Shown: positions 55,245 to 62,215 of the stretch, one piece after another
How positions within the stretch are numbered: the stretch's first letter is position 1
Layout: each line of letters begins with the position of its first letter
Source: an uncultured Saprospiraceae bacterium
GTDB taxonomy: Bacteria; Bacteroidota; Bacteroidia; Chitinophagales; Saprospiraceae
Direction of reading: 5' to 3'
Length of the DNA: 64,000 bases
Assembly: GCA_937959115.1 (NCBI GenBank)
Contig: CALGAW010000010.1
Span: 127,357 to 191,356, forward strand
The notes under the pieces: model-generated
What the model saw: the letters and a program-made list of their open reading frames with translations, nothing else
What the model was told of the DNA's origin: nothing
The model's database searches: none
Translations under genes and position numbers: made by a program

Positions 55245-55790
55245 ATGCTATCTTACCTAGAATTCCAGTCTGAACGCTTATTGATCCGCCCAACAAACTT
55301 GGAGGATATTGATTTTATCATTGAATTAGTCAATACACCTAAATGGTTAAAATACATTGGGAATCGCTGTGTTTTAAACGAAAGTGATGCTACAGAATAC
55401 ATTCAAAACAAAGTGATTTCACAATTCAAGCGCTTAGGGTATGGCAATTACACCCTTATCAGGAAAGAGGATGGAGTCAAAGTGGGATCAGCAGGCTTAT
55501 ATGACAGAGAAGGATTAACTGGGGTTGATATTGGATTTGCGCTATTGCCACAGTATGAAAAATTGGGGTATGCTTTTGAATCCTCCTGCATTGTACGTGA
55601 CGCTGCATTTGCCAACTTCAACTTAGACTATATTGGGGCGATCACCACCAAGGATAATAAAGATTCACAAGCACTCCTTGAACGATTGGGTCTTTCATTT
55701 TGGAAAAACATAAACTTACCGAATGATGATGAGGAGTTACAGTTTTTCAAACTAACAAAGGCTGATTGGGCCACTATACAAACGAAGTGA
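55245..55790 (+). CDS. GNAT family acetyltransferase (RimJ/RimL-like)
   Basis: A 181-residue acetyltransferase. It starts LEFQSERLLIRPTNLEDIDFI, the usual RimJ/RimL-type opening. It continues with GVKVGSAGLYDRE, GVDIGFALLPQYEKLGYAFE (acetyl-CoA-binding beta-bulge region) and the late AITTKDNKDSQALLERLG. It transfers acetyl groups to an amine, with the substrate unknown. It follows the ABC-F gene by 15 bases and precedes the alpha/beta hydrolase by 2 bases, so it is in an operon. Confidence 0.9.
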   Translation: MLSYLEFQSERLLIRPTNLEDIDFIIELVNTPKWLKYIGNRCVLNESDATEYIQNKVISQFKRLGYGNYTLIRKEDGVKVGSAGLYDREGLTGVDIGFALLPQYEKLGYAFESSCIVRDAAFANFNLDYIGAITTKDNKDSQALLERLGLSFWKNINLPNDDEELQFFKLTKADWATIQTK

Positions 55791-55792
55791 TC

Positions 55793-56728
55793 ATGAAACT
55801 GAAACGAATACTACCCTGCTTTATTACCCTTTTTATCCTCTTAAATTGCTTCAGCTCTTGCAGTCATACTAAGTCTATTGAGTATGTGAATGAAAAGTAC
55901 ACAACGCCTACTTCAAAATTTATGGAATTGGGCCAAATGAACGTGCATTACCGTGATGAAGGTGCTGGTAAGCCAATTGTAATGGTACATGGCCTCGGCG
56001 GATTCCTTCAGATGTGGGATGCATGGGCAGAAGATTTCAGCACCGATCATCGAGTGATACGAATGGATTTACCGATGTCTGGATTAACAGGTCCGCTGCC
56101 TGAGATTCCTGATGAAGCCTCTATTGACTTGTTTGTAGATTTCTTACACGGATTTCTGATGAAGCTTGACGTAAAAGAATTTGATCTCGTAGGAAATTCT
56201 CTCGGCGGTTGGGTGGCTTGGGCGTATGCAGCCAAGTACCCTGAACATGTTAACAGACTCGTATTGATAGATGCAGCGGGGCTATTTGAAGTGAAGGATG
56301 GGCCAATGGTTGTAAAGTTGATGCGTGGTCCTTTTGGCAAAATTTACTTAAAGTCAGGTGTACCGAAATGGGTCGTAGCCTTGTTTTATCGAGGTGCCTA
56401 TGGAGACAACAAACAGCTCACAAAAGAACGAGTAACTCGATTTTATGAAATATTGAACCGTGAAGGAAACTTTCGAGCGATGTATGATCAAGCAAATCTC
56501 GATATTCATATTGAAAAGGATCAAGTCAATACGATTTCAGTACCTACGCTTATTTTATGGGGAGAAGCAGATAAATGGATTGATGTAAAATTTGGTTATG
56601 AATTTGAAGAACGAATCTCTGGTAGTCAACTTATTACCTATCCTGGACTAGGACACGCGCCTATGGAAGAAGATCCTGTTAAAACAGCAAAAATCACTAG
56701 AGAATTCCTAGAGCAATCGATCGAATAA
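55793..56728 (+). CDS. Alpha/beta hydrolase, probable lipoprotein
   Basis: 311 residues when started at the ATG at 55793, two bases after the acetyltransferase stop and directly before a signal sequence (MKLKRILPCFITLFILLNCF). An upstream frame start at 55766 would overlap the previous gene and bury the signal. A lipobox-like FSSC puts lipidation at Cys23. The alpha/beta hydrolase fold has the oxyanion motif VHGLGGFLQMW and nucleophile Ser in VGNSLGGWVAW. The acid lies in LWGEADKWI and the His in GLGHAPMEEDP. Substrate unknown. Confidence 0.87.
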   Translation: MKLKRILPCFITLFILLNCFSSCSHTKSIEYVNEKYTTPTSKFMELGQMNVHYRDEGAGKPIVMVHGLGGFLQMWDAWAEDFSTDHRVIRMDLPMSGLTGPLPEIPDEASIDLFVDFLHGFLMKLDVKEFDLVGNSLGGWVAWAYAAKYPEHVNRLVLIDAAGLFEVKDGPMVVKLMRGPFGKIYLKSGVPKWVVALFYRGAYGDNKQLTKERVTRFYEILNREGNFRAMYDQANLDIHIEKDQVNTISVPTLILWGEADKWIDVKFGYEFEERISGSQLITYPGLGHAPMEEDPVKTAKITREFLEQSIE

Positions 56729-56766
56729 CTTTTCAAATGATTACCTTTAGATTTTATTTATTTATT

Positions 56767-57354
56767 ATGAAACATTTATTTTCCTTTCTTCTTTTTACAC
56801 TTTGTTCTATTTACTTAATAGCACAACCTTCAAACCAATTTGAACTAGCACAGCCAGCTCCTCTATTTGAAGTTACGGATCAGTTTGATCATCCAATCAT
56901 TTTGGAAGACGTGCTAAAAGAATCGAAAGTACTCCTAGTTTTTTATCGTGGATCTTGGTGTCCTTATTGTAAAAAACATCTTTCAATGCTGAATGAGAAT
57001 TTAGAAAAATTGAATAAGAAAGGGACAAAAGTAATTGTAGTAACACCAGAGAAACCTGAATATATTGCAGAGATGACAGAAAGAACAGCGGGTGGAATTT
57101 CAATTGTTCATGACCAAGATGGTTCGATCATGCGCAATTACCATGTAGGTTTTGAAGTAAATGAAGAGAATGTCACGAAGTTTTATAATTTAACAATGAA
57201 AAATGCTATTTCTTACAATAGTGAAGAGACAAGTGACATACTACCTGTTCCTGCGACCTTTATTATCAATCAAAAAGGAGCCTTTGATTATATTCAATTT
57301 GATCCGGATTATAAAAATCGATCAACATTTGAAGACATTATTAAACACCTTTAA
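56767..57354 (+). CDS. Peroxiredoxin-like (AhpC/TSA) secreted protein
   Basis: 195 residues from the ATG at 56767, which begins a signal peptide (MKHLFSFLLFTLCSIYLIAQ). The upstream start at 56737 would add ten residues ahead of it. The thioredoxin fold has YRGSWCPYCKKHLSMLNEN, with a CxxC-type WCPYC site, and LPVPATFIINQKG. Such proteins reduce peroxides or disulfides; the CPYC site suggests thiol-disulfide exchange in the periplasm. It follows the hydrolase by about 38 bases. Confidence 0.87.
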   Translation: MKHLFSFLLFTLCSIYLIAQPSNQFELAQPAPLFEVTDQFDHPIILEDVLKESKVLLVFYRGSWCPYCKKHLSMLNENLEKLNKKGTKVIVVTPEKPEYIAEMTERTAGGISIVHDQDGSIMRNYHVGFEVNEENVTKFYNLTMKNAISYNSEETSDILPVPATFIINQKGAFDYIQFDPDYKNRSTFEDIIKHL

Positions 57355-57365
57355 ATTAAAGAACA

Positions 57366-57836
57366 TTGGAGAAAATTGATCCGTTAAACCAAGTAGCTGA
57401 ATTTCATAGAACATTTCAGCATCCCATACTTGAAAAACCCACCATTCCAGCTGAGAACAGATGTGCCTTGCGTGTTTCATTGATCGCGGAAGAACTCAAG
57501 GAATTGCAAGAAGCGATTCAAGCCAATGACCTAATAGAAATTGCTGATGCATTGTGTGACATTCAGTATGTACTTTCTGGCGCTGTGTTAGAATTTGGAT
57601 TAGGTGACAAATTCAAGGAACTGTTTGACGAAGTACAGCGGTCTAATATGAGTAAAGCCTGCAAAACACAAGCCGAAGCAGAAGCTACGATGGCACATTA
57701 CAAGGCAAAAGATGGCACAGAAAGCTATTTCCGAGAAAAGGATGGACTGTTTTTAGTCTTTCGTACACCTGACAACAAAACTCTGAAGTCTGTAAACTAT
57801 TCGCCTGCAAATCTAAAAGAGATACTAGAGTCCTAG
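57366..57836 (+). CDS. MazG-like nucleoside triphosphate pyrophosphohydrolase family protein
   Basis: A 156-residue protein. No ATG exists near the N-terminus, and the TTG at 57366 gives MEKIDPLNQVAEFHRTF, the expected start of the family, so a TTG start is chosen. All-alpha MazG-type metal motifs are present: EELKELQEA and EIADALCDIQYV (E-x-x-E and D-x-x-D). Relatives hydrolyse nucleoside triphosphates, often non-canonical ones, to monophosphate and pyrophosphate. A C-terminal stretch (SYFREKDGLFLVFRT) resembles an appended strand pair. Confidence 0.8.
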   Translation: MEKIDPLNQVAEFHRTFQHPILEKPTIPAENRCALRVSLIAEELKELQEAIQANDLIEIADALCDIQYVLSGAVLEFGLGDKFKELFDEVQRSNMSKACKTQAEAEATMAHYKAKDGTESYFREKDGLFLVFRTPDNKTLKSVNYSPANLKEILES

Positions 57837-57849
57837 ATCATTATACACC

Positions 57850-58761
57850 ATGAAATTTGGAAAGCTCACAGATATCAGCCAAGTCGATTTCAGCATGCCG
57901 CCAGATCATAAGCTAACCACTACCCTGCTCCAAGCCCTTCCCCCAAACCCCAACCCACTCCAAGTCTTTTTCGGGTGCACAGGATTTAGTATGAAAGAAT
58001 GGGTCGGCACCGTTTATCCGCCCAAAACGAAATCAAAGGACTACCTAAAACACTACTCCAAGCAGTTTAACACCATTGAGTTCAATACCACACATTACAG
58101 GATACCTAAGCCTGAAACGATTGAGAAATGGAAGGGCAATGCAGCAAAGGGTTTTCTATTTTGCCCTAAGATTCTACAAACAATTAGCCACAGCGGTGAT
58201 CTAGGTATGTCTAAGGAATCACTCAATTGGTTTTGCGATTCGATTTATCGATTGGACGAAAAACTAGGTTGCTGTTTTATGCAAATGCCGCCTTACTGGA
58301 AACCGGATAAACTTTCTATTTTAGAGAAATTCCTAAGTCAGTTCCCTGAAGAACTCAAGCTTGCTATCGAGATAAGGCATGAAGATTGGTTTACTAGTCC
58401 TGAAGCCTTTATACAATTGAGCGCTTTGCTTAAGGCGTATGACATATCTACTGTGATCACAGACGTTGCTGGGAGGCGAGATGCCTTACACCAATTACTG
58501 ACGACTGATACCGCCATGATTCGATTTGTAGGCAACGGCTTGCACGAAACGGATTACCATCGTATTGATGATTGGGTGGCACGGCTTAAAGACTGGTCAG
58601 CACAAGGACTCAAGCGGGTATATTTCTTTATGCACCAACCTGACAATCTCAAATCTCCTGAACTAGTGGTTTATCTCATTCAACAGTTAAACAAGCAGCT
58701 TGGATTATCGCTTGAGGGGCCTGTGCTTGGATCTGGATTTACTCAGACCTCGTTGTTTTGA
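57850..58761 (+). CDS. DUF72 family protein
   Basis: A 303-residue protein of the DUF72 (YecE-like) TIM-barrel family. The landmarks are FFGCTGFSMKEWVGTVYP, YSKQFNTIEFNTTHYRIP, GFLFCPKILQTISH, LAIEIRHEDWF and MIRFVGN with YFFMHQPDN. Function is not established for this family; some structures hint at a nuclease or endonuclease IV-like fold. It is 13 bases downstream of the MazG-like gene in the same direction, which may suggest a nucleotide-related job. Confidence 0.9.
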   Translation: MKFGKLTDISQVDFSMPPDHKLTTTLLQALPPNPNPLQVFFGCTGFSMKEWVGTVYPPKTKSKDYLKHYSKQFNTIEFNTTHYRIPKPETIEKWKGNAAKGFLFCPKILQTISHSGDLGMSKESLNWFCDSIYRLDEKLGCCFMQMPPYWKPDKLSILEKFLSQFPEELKLAIEIRHEDWFTSPEAFIQLSALLKAYDISTVITDVAGRRDALHQLLTTDTAMIRFVGNGLHETDYHRIDDWVARLKDWSAQGLKRVYFFMHQPDNLKSPELVVYLIQQLNKQLGLSLEGPVLGSGFTQTSLF

Positions 58762-58848
58762 TAGTTTTAATAAGCCACCTTCCCTGACAAGCACTTAAGT
58801 TAACTAACTAAGCAAAACGATTCCTTCTTTTTGATCCTGTAGAGCCAA

Positions 58849-59919
58849 TTATTTATCAAACTTGTTATAAAGACTCCCGTTTTCCGTTTTCATGAATACG
58901 TCGAATGGAATTTCCTCTTGCTTGATAAAGCCTTTGCTAGGCAATGATCCGTTGTCTACCATCTCTACAACGGCTGCGATCGCTGCTGCAGTCGTCCAGC
59001 TTATTGCTCGCCATTCTTGGCCGTTGATGGTGATTGGAGAGAACGCGTGGAAGTACTCATTTCTGAATATCTTTTCATTTTTCCAGCCTTCTACGACAGC
59101 ATAAATGTACACCACGTCTTCTTTTACTGGTGGCTTTGCATTTTCTAAGATCTTTGTGATCATTGGCTTGTCGTGCTTGAGGATTAGCTCTTGCAACAAA
59201 AAGCGCATCAGCTTTCCGTGTCCGGGGTATCGGATGGTTTTGTAGTTTAGTGTATCGACTTTTCCCTCGTAGGTTTCGCACATTGTTCCTAGTCCACCAG
59301 AAGTAGTAAAGGCTTCAAATTCGCGACCACCAATGTTAATGTATTCGAATCCGTCAAGGGAGCTTACCATCTTGCGTTCTCCGTTGTGGATGGCTTCTGC
59401 ATCATTGATATACTCATTGATAACGCCCGCTGGTGACCAGGTAAACGAATACGCTAGTTGACCATTTGGATACTTGGGTAATGCGCCAACGCGTAGTTCT
59501 ATGTCTCTTACTTTGGTAAAGTCTTTTGTCAACTGTGCACCGATGATTCCAATAAAGCCTGGAGCTAGTCCGCATTGAGGAGCCATGACGCTTGTAGCTG
59601 TTTTGCTGAGTTCGCGGATGTAGTTGGTGGTATCTACGTCTTCTGTTAGGTCGAAGTAGTGAACACCGTTTTCGTGTGCGATCTTAGCAATTGGTTTGTT
59701 TAAGTAATAGGGTAAGGCTGAAACGACAGCATCATTTTCTTTGATCAGCTTCTCGATAAAGCTGTGATCAGTGACGTCACCTTCTACTACAGTAAAAGGA
59801 AGCTCAAAATCGTAATGCGGTTTTTGCCTATCAAGGCCAGTGACTTCGTACTTTTTGCTTAATAAAACGCCGACTAATGTACCGACTTTTCCAAGACCTA
59901 GAGTTAACACTTTTTTCAT
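58849..59919 (-). CDS. Saccharopine dehydrogenase-like oxidoreductase
   Basis: 356 residues from the ATG complement of 59917-59919, which begins MKKVLTLGLGKVGTLVG, the NAD(P)-binding Rossmann start. A start at 59946 would add nine non-conserved residues. Other landmarks are VVEGDVTDHSFIEKLIKENDAVVSALPYYL, the APQCGLAPGFIGIIG loop and GGLGTMCETYEGKV. It belongs to the saccharopine dehydrogenase/lysine 6-dehydrogenase family (lysine biosynthesis or catabolism). It has its own promoter (59957-59987). Confidence 0.87.
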   Translation of the reverse strand: MKKVLTLGLGKVGTLVGVLLSKKYEVTGLDRQKPHYDFELPFTVVEGDVTDHSFIEKLIKENDAVVSALPYYLNKPIAKIAHENGVHYFDLTEDVDTTNYIRELSKTATSVMAPQCGLAPGFIGIIGAQLTKDFTKVRDIELRVGALPKYPNGQLAYSFTWSPAGVINEYINDAEAIHNGERKMVSSLDGFEYINIGGREFEAFTTSGGLGTMCETYEGKVDTLNYKTIRYPGHGKLMRFLLQELILKHDKPMITKILENAKPPVKEDVVYIYAVVEGWKNEKIFRNEYFHAFSPITINGQEWRAISWTTAAAIAAVVEMVDNGSLPSKGFIKQEEIPFDVFMKTENGSLYNKFDK

Positions 59920-59956
59920 TGGTGTATGATTGTTTACTGTTATCAATAATTTGCGT

Positions 59957-59987
59957 CAAAGGTAATTTTTAAGAATGGAATATCCAA
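59957..59987 (-). promoter_or_regulatory. Promoter of saccharopine dehydrogenase-like gene
   Basis: On the minus strand a TTG (complement of 59985-59987) and a TACCTTTG (complement of 59957-59964) are separated by 20 bases, 37 bases before the ATG. Confidence 0.75.
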
Positions 59988-60053
59988 CGACTATTTATAC
60001 TTGATTTTTTTTATTTTGTTGTGCGTTCAGTTCATTGATTTTATAAGAGTGAA

Positions 60054-60084
60054 TTGCAATTCGCCTTAACAATTAATATCTTCG
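60054..60084 (+). promoter_or_regulatory. Promoter of YfcE-like gene
   Basis: TTG (60054-60056) and TATCTTCG (60077-60084, one mismatch to TAnnTTTG) with a 20-base spacer. It ends 4 bases before the ATG, so the message is probably leaderless. Confidence 0.6.
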
Positions 60085-60088
60085 CGTC

Positions 60089-60598
60089 ATGAAACGGATT
60101 GGTTTACTTTCAGACACACATAGTTACTTGGACCCCAAGGTGTTTAAATACTTTGAAGATTGTGATGAACTCTGGCATGGAGGAGATATTGGAAAGATGG
60201 AAGTGATGACACAATTAGAAGCTTTTAAACCGACGATTGCGGTACATGGCAATATAGACCATGGTGCTGTGCGACGAGCCTACCCACGTGATCAGCGCTT
60301 TGACTGCGAAGGCTTGGATGTTTGGATCACTCATATCGGCGGTTATCCTGGAAAATATAACAAACGAGTGTACAAGGAATTGTCTGAAAATCCACCTGGG
60401 CTATTTATTTGCGGGCATTCTCATATCTTAAAAGTAATGCCTGACAAACAGTTTGGCTGCTTGCATATGAATCCAGGGGCATGCGGCAATACCGGATTTC
60501 ACCAAATCAAAACGCTGTTGCGGTTTTCTGTCGAGGATGGTAGAGTAAAGGATTTGGAGGCGATTGAGTTGGGGATACGTGGGTTTATTGAAGGTTGA
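60089..60598 (+). CDS. YfcE-family metallophosphoesterase
   Basis: A 169-residue calcineurin-like phosphodiesterase. Metal-site motifs in order are LSDTHSYLD, HGGDIGKME, VHGNIDHG, WITHIGGYPGK and CGHSHILKV. YfcE/MJ0936-like enzymes hydrolyse phosphodiesters with Mn. The start at 60089 opens directly on MKRIGLLSDTH, and the promoter lies only 4 bases upstream. The natural substrate is unknown. Confidence 0.92.
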   Translation: MKRIGLLSDTHSYLDPKVFKYFEDCDELWHGGDIGKMEVMTQLEAFKPTIAVHGNIDHGAVRRAYPRDQRFDCEGLDVWITHIGGYPGKYNKRVYKELSENPPGLFICGHSHILKVMPDKQFGCLHMNPGACGNTGFHQIKTLLRFSVEDGRVKDLEAIELGIRGFIEG

Positions 60599-60629
60599 AG
60601 AATGAATACATGCGATTTTACCTAAGTTT

Positions 60630-61460
60630 ATGTATAAATATTTTACAATAACATGCTTTTTATTCCTTAGCTATTTTGTTTTAAATAGTTGTAAATCAGA
60701 CAATAAACTTATAATACCCGCATCGTGTTGGAAGATAGTTGATCGGCCTCAAAGTATCATTTACATTGAACCACTTGATAGTTTGTTTATTATTTATGGT
60801 TTTCGGAACTTAGGAAATTGTCGCTATTCGAATACTTCAAGACGCGAGGCACAGGTTCTAAACTCCGATAGAAATGAGTTAACCTTTCAGGCTGGATATA
60901 GTAAAAACAAACTGATTTATCATGTGGATTCAATCTTGATTTATGGAATCGAAGGAGGAGATTCCGATACGTTTGTATTAAAAAGAAATGATGATTGTGA
61001 ATTTCTGAAGAAGCTACTATTTAAAACAAGTTTAACCATTTCAGATCACTTTTGGCAAAAATTAGATCAGCAATCCCAGATGATTGAAGATTATGAATCG
61101 CGCTGTACGTTGGACACTAATTTAAATTACAAAATTGATCGATTGGATGAAATAAGACAACGAATTCTAGAAAACACCCTTAGCATATTAGACTTAAGAT
61201 ACAGTTGTGAGTCTCGGAACATAGATTTAGGTATGCTTTGTTTTTCTAGCTTTACTGGGGATAGATGGAGTTATTGTACCTCTGATATTGGAGGAACAAG
61301 AGTATTAATAGAACAAGATGATTTAGATCAATTTCCACTCAAGTTTGTTTCTGATGAAAAACTCTATTCTTCAGATTTTACGATAGGTGAAGTCATGATA
61401 TATTACAATCAATTGAAGTTATATCTTTATAAAAAACACTGTGACCAAAATGATTTATGA
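60630..61460 (+). CDS. Unknown lipoprotein
   Basis: A 276-residue protein. The N-terminus MYKYFTITCFLFLSYFVLNSC is a lipoprotein signal with Cys21 as the lipid site. The mature part begins with a compact domain of about 110 residues containing a few Cys (SCWKIVDRP, LGNCRYSN), resembling META/HslJ-like small beta domains. A less clear region follows with a helical stretch (IDRLDEIRQRILENTL) and further Cys (RYSCESRN, MLCFSSF, YCTSD). No family is recognised. It is separated by 31 bases from the YfcE-like gene, same strand. Confidence 0.7.
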   Translation: MYKYFTITCFLFLSYFVLNSCKSDNKLIIPASCWKIVDRPQSIIYIEPLDSLFIIYGFRNLGNCRYSNTSRREAQVLNSDRNELTFQAGYSKNKLIYHVDSILIYGIEGGDSDTFVLKRNDDCEFLKKLLFKTSLTISDHFWQKLDQQSQMIEDYESRCTLDTNLNYKIDRLDEIRQRILENTLSILDLRYSCESRNIDLGMLCFSSFTGDRWSYCTSDIGGTRVLIEQDDLDQFPLKFVSDEKLYSSDFTIGEVMIYYNQLKLYLYKKHCDQNDL

Positions 61461-61486
61461 ATTACTTTACCCTAGATTATCAATCA

Positions 61487-62146
61487 TCACATCCCAGCTT
61501 TCCCTCTCATAGCAGCCTCGAATTCAGCAAGCGTCATCAGTTCAAAGTCAGTAGGAATGACAAATTTTGAGGGGTCTGGAACCTCATGACTGATTGCTGA
61601 GGCTTGAAAGGTGAGCGTCACACCATTTTGATCCATCACATACTCTAAGGGAAAACCCTTTAGGTCACCATAAGAATGTTTGAATTGATTTAGTGCAGAA
61701 ATCTTATCCGTTACATACAGTTTAACCGTAGTGTCTTCAAGTTTGATGATGGCTTGATGACAGGAATAGCCTAGAATTTCCTTGGTCGCTTTTTTGTTGT
61801 AGGAGATTTCGTAAGGTGTACTAAAATCAGGTGTATCAAGTAAAACAGCAGTTTTGTCCCCCATCATCTGATTTAGCATATAACTGGTATCTGTTTTGTG
61901 ATTTGTGATGCGTTGAGACTTTACCATCCCCTTCATCATATTGAGCTCCAAGTTGACCATATGATCTCGGATGTGCAGTCGTGCCCTTCCTCCCTTCATC
62001 ATTGGCTTCAGATAATCAGGCCCATCTATTGTGATCACCTTGTAGGAAATACTCCCATTTGTAAACTCCTTTTGAGCAGTCATTTCGATAGTCATCATCA
62101 AACTGAACAGCACTAGAAGAAAACTGAAAACCGTAAATCTATTCAT
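61487..62146 (-). CDS. Secreted DUF4412-like protein
   Basis: A 219-residue protein with signal peptide MNRFTVFSFLLVLFSLMMTIEMTAQ. The remainder is Met-rich in the middle (LKPMMKGG, ELNMMKGMVK, LNQMMGDK) and contains KEILGYSCHQAIIKLEDTTVKLYVTD, reminiscent of the DUF4412 or GLPGLI-type Bacteroidota outer proteins. Function unknown. It is the next gene after comEC on the same strand, 69 bases apart. A TATTTTTG sequence (complement of 62195-62202) could be its promoter. Confidence 0.75.
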   Translation of the reverse strand: MNRFTVFSFLLVLFSLMMTIEMTAQKEFTNGSISYKVITIDGPDYLKPMMKGGRARLHIRDHMVNLELNMMKGMVKSQRITNHKTDTSYMLNQMMGDKTAVLLDTPDFSTPYEISYNKKATKEILGYSCHQAIIKLEDTTVKLYVTDKISALNQFKHSYGDLKGFPLEYVMDQNGVTLTFQASAISHEVPDPSKFVIPTDFELMTLAEFEAAMRGKAGM

Positions 62147-62215
62147 AATTGTTAATTATCTTATCCAACATAGGATGCTTGATTTAGAATAATGCAAAAA
62201 TAAAGCCATTCAAGC

